From: Agromyces flavus
GTDB taxonomy: Bacteria; Actinomycetota; Actinomycetes; Actinomycetales; Microbacteriaceae
NCBI RefSeq assembly: GCF_900104685.1
Contig: NZ_LT629755.1
Coordinates: 3,348,001 to 3,412,000 of the forward strand
Direction: 5' to 3'
DNA length: 64,000 nucleotides
A program made the translations under genes and the position numbers. The notes under the pieces were generated by a model, which was not told the origin of the DNA, did no database searches, and was given only the letters and a program-made list of their open reading frames with translations. Of the stretch, positions 47,890 through 56,835 are shown piece by piece (position 1 is the first letter of the stretch; each line of letters starts with the position of its first letter).

Positions 47890-48588
47890 CTACGCCTCGA
47901 CGAGGGTGCGTCGCACGACGCTCGTGAAGAATCCCAGCCCGTCGATGCCCGAGCGCATCGCGGCGGCGGTGTCGGGCCCGAAGCCCGGCTCGACCGCGTG
48001 CTCGGGGTGCGGCATGAGGCCGACGACGTTGCCGCGCTCGTTCGAGATGCCCGCGATGTCGCGCAGCGAGCCGTTGGGGTTCACGTCGACGTAGCGGAAC
48101 ACCACGCGACCCTCGCCCTCGATCCGGTCGAGCGTCTCCTCGGAGGCGATGAAGCCGCCCTCGCCGTTCTTCAGCGGGATCGTGATCTGCTGGCCTGCGT
48201 CGAACTCGCGCGTCCAGTCGGTCGACGCATTCTCGACGCGCAGCACCTGGTCGCGGCAGATGAAGGAGCCGTGGTCGTTGCGGATGAGGCCGCCCTCGAG
48301 CAGGTGCGCCTCGGTGAGCATCTGGAAGCCGTTGCAGATGCCGAGCACCGGCATCCCCTTGTTCGCGGCGTCGACGACCTCGGTCATGATCGGGCTGAGC
48401 GACGCGATGGCCCCGCAACGCAGGTAGTCGCCGTAGCTGAATCCGCCGGGCAGGATGAGGGCGTCGACGCCCTCGAGGTCGTGCGAGCCGTGCCAGAGGG
48501 CCACGGGCTCGCCGCCCGCGAGCCGAACGGCGCGCTGCGCGTCGCGGTCGTCGAGCGAGCCGGGGAACGTGATCACGCCGATGCGCAT
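47890..48588 (-). CDS. purQ: Phosphoribosylformylglycinamidine synthase I (glutaminase subunit)
   Basis: A 232-residue class I glutamine amidotransferase that feeds ammonia to Pur[37 protein letters not shown], the nucleophile elbow [15 protein letters not shown] (Cys) and [11 protein letters not shown] (His, Glu) are all present. A GGAGG lies seven bases before the ATG within the palindrome GGAGGCCTCC. It is 29 bases downstream of purS in the same direction. Confidence 0.97.
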   Translation of the reverse strand: MRIGVITFPGSLDDRDAQRAVRLAGGEPVALWHGSHDLEGVDALILPGGFSYGDYLRCGAIASLSPIMTEVVDAANKGMPVLGICNGFQMLTEAHLLEGGLIRNDHGSFICRDQVLRVENASTDWTREFDAGQQITIPLKNGEGGFIASEETLDRIEGEGRVVFRYVDVNPNGSLRDIAGISNERGNVVGLMPHPEHAVEPGFGPDTAAAMRSGIDGLGFFTSVVRRTLVEA

Positions 48589-48617
48589 GCGGAGGCCTCC
48601 GGGGTGGGGTCGGTCGG

Positions 48618-48950
48618 TCAGTGGGTCTCGCCCGCGGGGGCGTCGTAGCCGTCGTGATGGGCGGATGCCGCGCCGACCGCCTCCTCGGCGAGCTCGGCGT
48701 TGGACTGCTCGTAGTGGATGCCCACGACGTCCTCGATCACGGAGTTGGACAGCACGTTCTCGGCGAGCGCCGCGACCTCGGTCTTGACGTCGTCGTCGAT
48801 CGGGCCGTCGACCGTGAGTTCGAACCGCTTGCCCACGCGCACCCCCGAGATCGAGCCGTGGCCGGTGCGGGCCAGCGCGCCGGCCACCGCCTTCCCCTGG
48901 GGGTCCAGCAGCTCGGCCTTGGGCATCACTTCGACGACGATGGTGGGCAC
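48618..48950 (-). CDS. purS: Phosphoribosylformylglycinamidine synthase, PurS subunit
   Basis: A 110-residue structural subunit that bridges PurQ and small Pur[37 protein letters not shown] and [18 protein letters not shown] match the family. It carries a ~25-residue Ala/His/Asp-rich C-terminal tail beyond the usual ~80-residue domain. It is first of the purS-purQ operon. Confidence 0.95.
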   Translation of the reverse strand: MPTIVVEVMPKAELLDPQGKAVAGALARTGHGSISGVRVGKRFELTVDGPIDDDVKTEVAALAENVLSNSVIEDVVGIHYEQSNAELAEEAVGAASAHHDGYDAPAGETH

Positions 48951-49050
48951 TGCGGTGCTCCGTTCGATGGGGGAGGTGCGGATGCCTCGATTCTACCGGT
49001 GCCGCGGAAACCCCCCCGCTCGTCAGACGTCGCGGCCGTAGACTGCCGCC

Positions 49051-50397
49051 GTGGCCGGTCCGGTGACTGGGCGCGAGCGGCTCTCGGCGGCCGACGCGTC
49101 GAACTTGGTGATGGACGCGCACGACCAGGTGAACGTGTTCCTCATGGCCGGCGTGCTCGGGCCCGGTGGTCCGATCGGCGGAGACGGCTCGCCGGATGTC
49201 GCGGCGCTCCGGACCGCGTTCGCGGCGGTCGTGCCATCCGCCCCGCGCCTGTCGCAGCAGATCGTGCCGGATGGCCGGAAGTTCGCGTGGGAGCCGGTCT
49301 CACTCGACCTCTCGGAGCACGTGCGGCTCGTCGATCCCGTAGACGGCCTCTCCGGTCTCGAAGCGCTCTGCGCTCAGCTCATGGTCACGCCGTTGCCTCT
49401 CGACCGCCCGCTCTGGGAACTCCTGCTCGTGCCCGGCGTCGCGCCTCGACGCACCGGCCTCGTGTTCCGCATCCACCACGCGATGGCCGATGGCGTCGCC
49501 GCGGTCCGGCTCATCGAACTCCTGCTCGACCCGGGTGCGATGGAGAACGGGTCGGATGTCGCGGCGCTCGGATCGCCCGCGGTTGCGAAGCCCCGATCCA
49601 TCGACGAGGCGGTGGTCCAGCCGGCGGCTCGCGTGAGCCCCAGCCTCCGCACGAGATGGCGCACGCTCGCGTCGGGCGTGGAGCGCACGACCGCGGTGTT
49701 CCGCCACGCCGTGCCGCGCACCGCGCTGCTCGGCCCGATCGGCCCCCGGCGCGGCATCGCGTTCGTCGACATGCCGCTCGATGCGCTCGGCGCCGGCGCC
49801 GTCACCGCCGGCGCGACGATCAACGACGCGCTCCTGACGGCGGTGGTGGCGGCCGCCGAGGGGGCGCTGCGGGCGCGAGGCGAGCCCGTTCCGCAGGTCC
49901 TCCCCGCCACCGTGCCGGTCGCTCTCGCCGACCGAGGCCGCTCCGGCAACGCCGTCGGCGTGATGCTCGTGCCGCTGCCCACCGGTATCGCGGATGTCGC
50001 AACCCGCCTGCGTCGCGTCGCCGAGCTGACACGGCCCCGCAAGGCGGACGCGCGCGCCCGCGGCACGTTCGAACTCACCCGCACGCGAGTCGGCACGATG
50101 CTGTTCTCCCGGTTCGTTCGGTACCAGCGGCTCATCGTGATGTTCGTGTCGAACGTGCGCGGGCCGCGCCATCCGCTCGCGCTGGCCGGAGCCCCGCTCG
50201 AGCACGTCTGGCCCATCGGGCCGGTCCAGGGGAACGTGCGGCTCGGCGTGGCGGCGCTCTCGTACGACGGCCTGCTCCGATGCGGCGTGCACGTCGATGC
50301 CGACGCGCTCGACGCGGAGGTGTTCGGCGACGCCCTGCGGCGCGAACTCGAGCGGGTGGCCGCGCTCGCCGGGGCGGCGAACGACGTTCCGGGCTAG
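49051..50397 (+). CDS. Wax-ester synthase/DGAT-type acyltransferase
   Basis: A 448-residue enzyme of the WS/DGAT family, which makes triacylglycerol or wax esters from acyl-CoA. The catalytic HHxxxDG motif is [39 protein letters not shown] at the N-terminus, a C-terminal [20 protein letters not shown], split as [10 protein letters not shown] and [10 protein letters not shown], and [20 protein letters not shown] are typical. The sequence is a little shorter than mycobacterial Tgs proteins. The GTG is six bases after TAGACT. Its stop codon overlaps that of the convergent MFS gene. Confidence 0.88.
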   Translation: MAGPVTGRERLSAADASNLVMDAHDQVNVFLMAGVLGPGGPIGGDGSPDVAALRTAFAAVVPSAPRLSQQIVPDGRKFAWEPVSLDLSEHVRLVDPVDGLSGLEALCAQLMVTPLPLDRPLWELLLVPGVAPRRTGLVFRIHHAMADGVAAVRLIELLLDPGAMENGSDVAALGSPAVAKPRSIDEAVVQPAARVSPSLRTRWRTLASGVERTTAVFRHAVPRTALLGPIGPRRGIAFVDMPLDALGAGAVTAGATINDALLTAVVAAAEGALRARGEPVPQVLPATVPVALADRGRSGNAVGVMLVPLPTGIADVATRLRRVAELTRPRKADARARGTFELTRTRVGTMLFSRFVRYQRLIVMFVSNVRGPRHPLALAGAPLEHVWPIGPVQGNVRLGVAALSYDGLLRCGVHVDADALDAEVFGDALRRELERVAALAGAANDVPG

Positions 50398-51713
50398 GCG
50401 GGCTGCGCCATCCGCTCGGCTCGATGGCGGCGAAGCACCACGACGAGCAGTACGGCCGCGGCGACCTGGAGCACGACCACGGTCACGATGAGCACGGGAA
50501 CGTTCCCGTAGAGCGCACCCGCGATCGACGCGCCCGCGAGCGCCCCGACGCCCTGGAACACCGCGAACCAGCCGTACGCCGAGCCCCGCTGCTCGGCCGG
50601 CACGAGGTCGGCGACGAGCGCCTTGACCGTGGAGTCCTGCACGCCCGTCGCAAGTCCCCAGATCACGACGCCGAGCACGACCAGCCCGATCGTGCCGGCG
50701 AGCGTGAACCCCGGCACGAAAGCGGTGAGCAGCGGCACCGCGAACAGGATGGCGGAGCCCGCCCGGTCGTACACCCACCCCGTGGCGAGCGCGCCGACGG
50801 CGGCGGCCGCCATGCCCGCGGCGTAGACGAGCGGGACGCCGGCGACGGGAACGAGGTCGGCGGCCACGAGGTGGAACGACACGACGCCGAAGCTCAGCAG
50901 GCCGAAGGTGGTGAGTGCCGCGAAGGTCGCGAACAGCAGGAACGTGGTGCGCACGTGTGTCGGGATCGCACTGAGGCCCGACAGGCGGGAGAGCGCCGAG
51001 GTGCGGCGGCGCGGCCGTGCCGTGGCGTCGGAGGCAGGCTCGGGCGTGGGCTCAGCAGCGGGCGTCGGCTCCGTCGCGGGTGAAACGGGGCGGTACACGC
51101 TCGTGTCGGGCACGCGCGCCCGCAGCCACGCGAGCAGCACCATCGCGATCACCGCCGGGATCGCGAGCGCGAGGAACGCGGGCCACAGCTCGCCCGTGAG
51201 CGCCGCGATCGCGGCGAGGACGAGCGGACCGGCGAACGCGCCGATCTGGTCGAGCAGCTTGTGGACGCCGAACCCCTTGCCCCGCCCGACCACGCCCGCC
51301 GCATCGGCCAGCAGCACCGTCTTCGCGGGACCGCGGACCGCCTTGCCCGTGCGCTCGACGAGGATCAGCGTGCTCGCGGCCGCCAAGGAGGCGGTGCCGA
51401 GTACCGGCGTGAACGCGAGGAGCGGGACGCTGACCGCGCTCATCGCATATCCGACGATCGTGAAGCCCCAATACCCGGAGGTGCGGTCGGCCCACGGGCC
51501 GGTCACGAGGCGCAGCACGAGCGCGATCGCCGTGGCGGCCCCGGTGACGATGCCGACGAGCGCTGCTGACGCGCCGAGTTGCTCGAGCAGCGCGCCCCCG
51601 ACCGAGATCGCGCCGTCGGACACCATGTCGATGAAGAGGCTCACGAACCCGAGCCCGAGGACCATCGACCACGGGCGCAGGCCGGGGGTTCGCGTCGTCG
51701 TCGTGTCCGTCAC
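50394..51713 (-). CDS. Major facilitator superfamily transporter
   Basis: A 439-residue transporter with 12 predicted helices. GLGFVSLFIDMVSDGAISVG at the start, LVLRLVTGPWADRTSGYWGF (motif A-like loop) and VERTGKAVRGPAKTVLLADA are typical of the MFS group that includes YfcJ/YhhS-like exporters. A cytoplasmic Pro/Thr/Glu-rich linker of ~45 residues separates the two halves. The GTG at 51713 is chosen where similarity to membrane proteins begins. The substrate is unknown. Confidence 0.88.
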   Translation of the reverse strand: MTDTTTTRTPGLRPWSMVLGLGFVSLFIDMVSDGAISVGGALLEQLGASAALVGIVTGAATAIALVLRLVTGPWADRTSGYWGFTIVGYAMSAVSVPLLAFTPVLGTASLAAASTLILVERTGKAVRGPAKTVLLADAAGVVGRGKGFGVHKLLDQIGAFAGPLVLAAIAALTGELWPAFLALAIPAVIAMVLLAWLRARVPDTSVYRPVSPATEPTPAAEPTPEPASDATARPRRRTSALSRLSGLSAIPTHVRTTFLLFATFAALTTFGLLSFGVVSFHLVAADLVPVAGVPLVYAAGMAAAAVGALATGWVYDRAGSAILFAVPLLTAFVPGFTLAGTIGLVVLGVVIWGLATGVQDSTVKALVADLVPAEQRGSAYGWFAVFQGVGALAGASIAGALYGNVPVLIVTVVVLQVAAAVLLVVVLRRHRAERMAQPA

Positions 51714-51723
51714 GCAGTGGAGA

Positions 51724-52098
51724 CTATCGCCGGAAGATCGCCCGGACGACCGCCCCGACGCCGACCAGGAGCACGATTCCGGCCGCTGCGGCGAGCGCGA
51801 GGACGAGCCCCGGGTTCTCGCGATACTTCTCCTCGACCCATTCCGCGGCGTCCTCGAGGAGATCCTCGGCATCGTCGAGGGTGTCCTCGGCGAGAGCGCG
51901 TGCCTGGCTCGCCGCATCCGCGACCGCCGCGGCGCCCCGGTCGGCGGCGTCGGCCGCGGCACTGCGCATCGCGTCGAGCGCGTCGTCGGCCTCGCCCGCG
52001 GCCCGATCGGCTGCGGCCTTCGCCTCGCCGATCGCCTGCTCGACCCGGTCGTCGAGGTCCTCGACGCCGGGGCCGGGTCCGTTCGTCGCATCCGTCAT
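51724..52098 (-). CDS. Helical single-pass membrane protein (ElaB/DUF3618-like architecture)
   Basis: A 124-residue protein of long Ala/Asp/Glu-rich amphipathic helices (IGEAKAAADRAAGEADDALD) that could form a coiled coil, ending in one membrane helix (GLVLALAAAAGIVLLVGVGA). The layout resembles ElaB/YqjD-type ribosome- or membrane-associated stress proteins. It overlaps the upstream small gene by ATGA and is the third of three coupled genes. Confidence 0.65.
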   Translation of the reverse strand: MTDATNGPGPGVEDLDDRVEQAIGEAKAAADRAAGEADDALDAMRSAAADAADRGAAAVADAASQARALAEDTLDDAEDLLEDAAEWVEEKYRENPGLVLALAAAAGIVLLVGVGAVVRAIFRR

Positions 52099-52295
52099 GA
52101 GCCCGTCCCTTCGGTGGGAGCGTCTGCGCCGCCGTCCTTCCGGCGGGCGCCGGCGCGTGATGCCGCCATGCTACGCGCGTCGGCGGCCTCCGGGTCGGTC
52201 CGAGCGGCGGCCGCGGCGGCCTCGGTGTCCATCGACGTCACGGGCTGCTTCGGGTCGGGCTGCGGAACGCCCGGGGTGCCGTACGAACCGCTCAT
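52095..52295 (-). CDS. Small polar protein of unknown function
   Basis: A 66-residue hydrophilic protein, MSGSYGTPGVPQPDPKQPVT then Ala-rich helix and a Lys/Asp tail. Its ATG overlaps the stop of the gene before it and its stop overlaps the next start, so it is a genuine coupled frame. No family is recognised; it may link the two membrane-anchored neighbours. Confidence 0.6.
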   Translation of the reverse strand: MSGSYGTPGVPQPDPKQPVTSMDTEAAAAAARTDPEAADARSMAASRAGARRKDGGADAPTEGTGS

Positions 52296-52846
52296 CGGCG
52301 GCGCCCGAGTCCCCGCGCGATCGCGCCGAGGAGGACGACCGCGCCGACGGCCGCACCGATCACGACGCCCGGGCGGCGCCGGTACTCCTCCTTGATGCGC
52401 TCGGTCCAGTCGGACGTGACGCGCTTGGCCTGGTCGGCGAACTCGTCGAGGTCGGCGCTCTGCGCCGCCTCGCGGAGCTTTGCACCGGCCTGCTTCGCGG
52501 CGTCGGCGGCGGCGTCGGCGATCTTGCCCACGGGTGATCCGGACGGCGCGCCCACCGAGTCGACGGCCTCGCGCTCGCCGGGGTTCACGTCCTCGCCCGG
52601 GCCCGCGGGCGAGGCGGTCGAGGTCGTCGAACCGGTCGAACTCGTCGAACTCGTCGAACCGGTCGATCTCGCCGACGCGCCCGAGCCGGTGCCGGACGCC
52701 GTGCTCGAGCCGGAGGCATCCGCTTCGACCGCCTCCGAGCCGATCGGCGGGGTCGGCGGCATCTCGGTCGACTTCCCGGAGGTCCCGGTGGACGTCGTGC
52801 CCGCGGTCGTGGCGGCGTCGCTGCGTGTCGTGTTCTCGTCGCTCAT
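52292..52846 (-). CDS. DUF3618-like membrane-anchored protein with Ser/Thr repeat
   Basis: A 184-residue protein. The first ~110 residues are disordered Ser/Thr/Gly/Pro sequence including tandem STG/STS units, followed by an amphipathic helical region (ADAAADAAKQAGAKLREAAQ) and RIKEEYRRRPGVVIGAAVGA with a single membrane helix, a pattern like DUF3618 or apolipoprotein-like envelope proteins. AAGGAG precedes the ATG by eight bases. It heads the three-gene set and is probably a stress or envelope-integrity protein. Confidence 0.62.
   Translation of the reverse strand: MSDENTTRSDAATTAGTTSTGTSGKSTEMPPTPPIGSEAVEADASGSSTASGTGSGASARSTGSTSSTSSTGSTTSTASPAGPGEDVNPGEREAVDSVGAPSGSPVGKIADAAADAAKQAGAKLREAAQSADLDEFADQAKRVTSDWTERIKEEYRRRPGVVIGAAVGAVVLLGAIARGLGRRR
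52626..52670. repeat. Five tandem 9-bp repeats
   Basis: Units GTCGAACCG, GTCGAACTC, GTCGAACTC, GTCGAACCG and GTCGATCTC run head to tail. They encode three-residue STG/STS steps in the gene at 52292-52846. The repeat could vary in copy number by slippage without breaking the frame. Confidence 0.85.
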
Positions 52847-53013
52847 GCTCGTCGCTCCTTCGGTCGCGGCGCGCCCTCTCAGGTCGAGGGCGTCGCGCTC
52901 TCCACGGCAGTCTGACCCGGAGCGTCGCGAGCGTCGAGGGCGTTGACACGCCCGGACCCGGCGCCTAGACAGACGCGCTCGAACCCGGCGCCGACGGCGG
53001 TGGCGGCCGGAGC

Positions 53014-54267
53014 TCAGGCGAGTCCGGCCCGCTCGGCGAGCACCTCGCGCAGGACGACCCGCGTGGCGTCCAGGCCGCGGTGGACCTCCTCGAAGCTCGT
53101 CGAGAGCGGTGCGAGGCCGATGCGCAGTCCGCCGACATCGCGGTAGTCGGGGATCACGTCGCGCTGCCAGAGCCGCGCGGTCACCTCGCGCATCGCGGGG
53201 TGCTGCAGGATCACGTGCCCGCCGCGCTCCTCGGGATCGCGCGGACTGCCGAGCGTCACGCCGAGCGGCCCGAGCCACGCGTCGGCGAGGTCGATCGCAT
53301 ACGACGTGAGGGCGACCGACTTCGCGCGGACCGCCGCCATGCCCGCCTCCTCGATCATCGCGAGCGTCTCGCGCATCGCGATCATCGCCGAGATCGGCGA
53401 CGTGCCGCTGACGAACCGGCGGATGCTGCGCGCGGGCACGTACTCGGGTCCCATCGCGAACAGGTCGGCGGTGCCGAACCATCCCTGGATCGGCTGGCGG
53501 AGGACGGTGTGCAGGTCGTCCCGAACGTACGCGAACGCGGGGGAGCCGGGCCCGCCGTTGAGGTACTTGTACGTGCAGCCGACGGCGAGGTCGAACTCCC
53601 AGCGGTCGGCGTGCACGGGCACCGATCCGGCGGAGTGGCAGAGGTCCCACAGCACGAGGGCTCCGGCGTCGTGTGCGATCCGCGTGAGCTCCTGCGCGTC
53701 GGCGATGAACGCGGAGCGGTACGAGACGTGGTTGAGCACGACGAGCGCGGTCTGCGGCCCGACCGCCTCGGCGAGCTGCTCGGAGCTCACGCCACGCGTC
53801 AGGTCGACGTCGATCCAGCGGAGGTGGCATCCGGTCTCGTGCGCGATGCCCTCGAGCACGTACCGGTCGGTGGGGATGTTGTCGCGGTCGACGACGATCT
53901 CGCGGCGCTGCGGGTCGCGGGCGAGCTGCCCGTCGATCGCTGCCCGGGCGAGCTTGTACAGCAGCACCGTCGTCGAGTCGCCGATGACCGTCTGCCCGGC
54001 CTTGGCCGCGATGACGGCGCGGCCGATCTGGTCGCCGATCTCGTAGGGCAGCTGCAGCCACGCCTCGTCCCAGCCCCGGATGAGCCGGCCGCCCCATTCC
54101 TCGCGCATGAACCGCTCGACGCGCTCGATCGCGGCCGCCGGCGGGCGGCCGAGCGAGTTCCCGTCGAAGTACACGAGCTCGGAGTCGGCGCCGACGAAGC
54201 GCTTGCGGTAGTGCGCGAGGCCGTCGGCGCGGTCCATCCGCCGGGCGTAGGCGAGCAGGGGATCCAT
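53014..54267 (-). CDS. kynU: Kynureninase
   Basis: A 417-residue PLP enzyme that splits kynurenine to anthranilate and alanine. VYFDGNSLGRPPAAAIERV, IGDSTTVLLYKLARAAI, WDLCHSAGSVPVHADRWEFD, split as WDLCHSAGSVP and VHADRWEFD, TYKYLNGGPGSPAF with the PLP Lys, and QGWFGTADLFAMGPEY are typical. It is the last gene of the kyn operon, two bases after the amidohydrolase stop. Confidence 0.96.
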   Translation of the reverse strand: MDPLLAYARRMDRADGLAHYRKRFVGADSELVYFDGNSLGRPPAAAIERVERFMREEWGGRLIRGWDEAWLQLPYEIGDQIGRAVIAAKAGQTVIGDSTTVLLYKLARAAIDGQLARDPQRREIVVDRDNIPTDRYVLEGIAHETGCHLRWIDVDLTRGVSSEQLAEAVGPQTALVVLNHVSYRSAFIADAQELTRIAHDAGALVLWDLCHSAGSVPVHADRWEFDLAVGCTYKYLNGGPGSPAFAYVRDDLHTVLRQPIQGWFGTADLFAMGPEYVPARSIRRFVSGTSPISAMIAMRETLAMIEEAGMAAVRAKSVALTSYAIDLADAWLGPLGVTLGSPRDPEERGGHVILQHPAMREVTARLWQRDVIPDYRDVGGLRIGLAPLSTSFEEVHRGLDATRVVLREVLAERAGLA

Positions 54268-54269
54268 GG

Positions 54270-55321
54270 TCAGCTGGGCTCCAGTTCCTCGGCGGGCAGG
54301 ATGCGGGCGGTCGCCAGCCATGCGGCGACGGCGTCGGGATCGGCGAGCCGCTCGGCGTCGGGCGGTGCGCCCGGCACGAACGTCGCGATCCCCGCGTCGG
54401 TCCATGCCCCGGTCGCGTCGGGCCACGGGTCGGCGAGGGCCGCGATGACGTCGGATGCCGCGAGCCCGGCGCGCACGAGCGCGGCGACCTCCACGGCGTT
54501 CACGCCGGGCGCCAGCTCGCCGTTGCCGAAGTCGGTGCCGTAGAGCACACGCCCGCCCGCCGCGCGGAAGCGCCGGACGTTGTCGATCGCGATCGCGGCG
54601 ACCGCGTCGTCGTCGCGCACGTGGATCGCGAGCGTCGAGATCCACGCCTGGCCGGCCGCCGCGGCGCGGCTGATGAGCGCATCGTCGAGCCGCTCGGTGA
54701 ACGGCGCGTGGACGAGCACGTCGACGCCCGCGTCGATCGCGAGCTGCGCCATCCGCTCGCCCTCGGCATGCGCCGCGACGGGCAGGCCGCGCGCGTGGGC
54801 GGCCGAGACGACCGCTTCGAGCGTGGGCCGGTCGAGCACGGGGCCCGCGACCGAGTTGAGCGCGACCTTGATGACGGATGCCCCGAACGACCGCTGCTCG
54901 TCGACCGCGGCCTCGACGGGACCGGCGAGCGCGTGATGCGCGCGCTCCCGCGCGCGCTCCGCGTCGGCGCGGGCGCCGCCGTCGCCGTCGCCGTCGACCG
55001 ACGGCAGTTCGCGGACGCTCCCCCGGGCCGCCACGGCCGGTCGGACGGGTAGCCGCCGATCGCCGTCAGGAACGCCCCGGCGTACCGCACGTGCGGCAGC
55101 CCCTCGGTGCGTGCGATGCCCGCGATGGCGCCCGGGTCGGCGCCGAGGTCGACCACCGCAGCGATGCCGCCCGCGACCGCGTCATCGGCCGTCGCCAGCT
55201 GGAGGTGCACGTGGTGGTCGACCAGGGGCGGGAGCATGGTGCCCGTCTCGCCGGGGTGGTCGCCGTTGAGCGACCGACGCACGCGGCGGGCGAGCGGGCC
55301 GAGCGCGTCCGTCGCGCTCAT
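54270..55321 (-). pseudogene. Metal-dependent amidohydrolase in the kyn operon, interrupted by a one-base frameshift
   Basis: Two frames are needed. The N-terminal frame starts at ATG 55321 (overlapping the kynA stop as ATGA) and holds PPLVDHHVHLQLATADDAV with the metal HxH, then RYAGAFLTAIGGYPSDRPWR. The C-terminal frame takes up at ARGSVRELPSVDGDGD and continues with GASVIKVALNSVAGPV, LPVAAHAEGERM, DVLVHAPFTERLDDALI and VLYGTDFGNGELAP to 54270. The join falls at a run of five C (55020-55024 on plus); one extra base would restore a ~350-residue protein. All metal ligands are otherwise intact, so this may be a recent mutation, a sequencing error or programmed shifting. In the pathway it could replace kynurenine formamidase, which is inference. 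Confidence 0.82.
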
Positions 55322-56217
55322 CCGGGGATCTCGGTTCGGACGGCGTACAGCTCGGGGAAGAACGTCAGTTCGAGCGCGCGGCGGAGGAACGGCGCGCCGC
55401 TCGACCCGCCCGTGCCGGTCTTGGAGCCGATGATGCGCTCGACGGTCTTCAGGTGGCGGAAGCGCCAGAGCTGGAAGTTGTCCTCGAGGTCGACGAGCTC
55501 CTCGCAGGTCTCGTAGGCGGCCCAGTTGTGGTCGGGGTCGGCGTAGATGCGGGCGAAGACCGCGACGAGTTCGGGTCGGTAGGTCCACGCGAGGGTCACG
55601 TCGCGTTCGAGCACGTCGGCCGGGATGTCGTAGCCGGCCCGCGCGAGCAGTCGCAGGAACTCGTCGTACAGGCTCGGCGCCTCGAGCGCGCGGCGCACGA
55701 TCGCCGACGCGGCGGGGTCGGACGCGAAGACCTGCATCATCGTCGCGTTCTTGTTGCCGAGCACGAACTCGACCGCGCGGTACTGGTAGGACTGGAACCC
55801 GCTCGCGTTGCCCAGTACGCCGCGGAACTGCGCGTACTCGCTCGGCGTGAGCGTCGCGAGCACCGACCACTGCTCGGTGAGGGTCTTCTGGATGTGCTTG
55901 ACGCGAGCGATGCACTTCAGGGCGGGGGCGAGGTCGTCGGCGCGCAGGAACTCGCACGCGGTCTCGAGCTCGTGCAGCACGAGCTTGAGCCAGAGCTCGG
56001 TCGTCTGGTGCTGGATGATGAACAGCAGCTCGTCGTGGTGCTCGGGCCGCGAGATCGGGCGCTGCGCCGCCAGCAGCGTGTCGAGGTCGAGGTAGCCCCC
56101 GTAGCTCATGCGGTCGCTGAAGTCGGTGACGACGGATGCCTCGATGCGCCGCGTGTTCGCCTCGACACCGCCGTCGCCGCTCGGCCGGGTTCGAGCGCGC
56201 TCGTCGTCGGATGCCAC
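55318..56217 (-). CDS. kynA: Tryptophan 2,3-dioxygenase
   Basis: A 299-residue haem enzyme that opens the indole ring of tryptophan to N-formylkynurenine. SYGGYLDLDTLLAAQRPIS, LLFIIQHQTTELWLKLVLHE with the substrate-binding His, FQSYQYRAVEFVLGNKN, and WRFRHLKTVERIIGSKTGTG followed by GSSG with the haem-ligand His are all conserved. The GTG is six bases after TAGGCT, so the operon mRNA is probably leaderless. It is first of kynA-amidohydrolase-kynU. Confidence 0.97.
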   Translation of the reverse strand: MASDDERARTRPSGDGGVEANTRRIEASVVTDFSDRMSYGGYLDLDTLLAAQRPISRPEHHDELLFIIQHQTTELWLKLVLHELETACEFLRADDLAPALKCIARVKHIQKTLTEQWSVLATLTPSEYAQFRGVLGNASGFQSYQYRAVEFVLGNKNATMMQVFASDPAASAIVRRALEAPSLYDEFLRLLARAGYDIPADVLERDVTLAWTYRPELVAVFARIYADPDHNWAAYETCEELVDLEDNFQLWRFRHLKTVERIIGSKTGTGGSSGAPFLRRALELTFFPELYAVRTEIPG

Positions 56218-56318
56218 GCCGACAGCCTAGCCAGCGAGCGGAGGCGTGCGTCAGGGTGCGGGACGGGCGACCTGTCCGGCCGCCCGGACGGTCGGCGGTC
56301 GCGCGTAGGCTCGCCCGC

Positions 56319-56615
56319 ATGGGGGAGACGTACCGATTCCGGAGCCGGGTCTACCGCTGGGAGGAGCGGGCGACCGACTCCTGGTTCTTCGTCGACGTGC
56401 CCGCCGAGGAGTCGGCCGACATCGCCGACCGTCCGCGGATGCCGCGCGGCTTCGGCTCCGTCCGAGTCGAGGCGACGATCGGCGCGACGACCTGGCGCAC
56501 CTCGATCTTCCCCGGCGGCGAACGGTACGCGCTGCCCCTCAAGAAAGCCGTGCGTTCGGCCGAGGGCATCGAGCCCGACGATGAGGTCGAGGTCCGCATC
56601 CGCACGCTCGAGTGA
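56319..56615 (+). CDS. DUF1905 protein
   Basis: A 98-residue beta-rich protein: YRFRSRVYRWEERATDSWFF, RGFGSVRVEATIGATTWRTS, and FPGGERYALPLKKAVRSAEG match the DUF1905 family, whose function is unknown. The ATG is seven bases after TAGGCT, indicating a leaderless message. A stable hairpin follows. It is not obviously tied to the divergent kyn operon. Confidence 0.9.
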   Translation: MGETYRFRSRVYRWEERATDSWFFVDVPAEESADIADRPRMPRGFGSVRVEATIGATTWRTSIFPGGERYALPLKKAVRSAEGIEPDDEVEVRIRTLE

Positions 56616-56636
56616 CGGTCGGGGATGCGGGCGCGC

Positions 56637-56676
56637 GGCGGGCGCCCCCCATCGCCCCTGTGCGATGACGCCCGCC
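56637..56676 (+). terminator. Nested hairpin after the DUF1905 gene
   Basis: GGCGGGCG (56637-56644) pairs with CGCCCGCC (56669-56676), and inside it CATCGC (56650-56655) pairs with GCGATG (56662-56667) around CCCTGT. The structure begins 21 bases after the stop codon. Confidence 0.7.
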
Positions 56677-56719
56677 GCACCGCCCCCTCTCCCCCGAGAG
56701 GCCGGCCCCTCCGAGTGAA

Positions 56720-56737
56720 ACGGAGTACCCACTCCGT
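56720..56737. promoter_or_regulatory. Probable TetR-type operator
   Basis: ACGGAGTACCCACTCCGT is a perfect 7-bp inverted repeat with a 4-bp centre, 98 bases before the TetR-family gene at 56836. The layout matches TetR operators, although no divergent target gene is next to it. Confidence 0.65.
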
Positions 56738-56835
56738 ATCCTAGTCCATCCGCGCCGGCCTGCTCCACCGCCGGTCCTCACGCGACGCGCGGGCGAACGA
56801 TGCGGCGCGGCGCCGACCGGGCGTAGATTTGTGAG

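Noticed and set aside
52626..52670. Tandem repeats considered as a CRISPR array
   Set aside because: Units are 9 bp with no spacers and lie inside a coding frame as Ser/Thr/Gly codons.
54270..55034. Shorter amidohydrolase starting at 55034 as an independent gene
   Set aside because: It lacks the HxH metal site, which lies in the adjoining frame upstream. The two parts join at one base with matching family order, so a frameshift explains them better.
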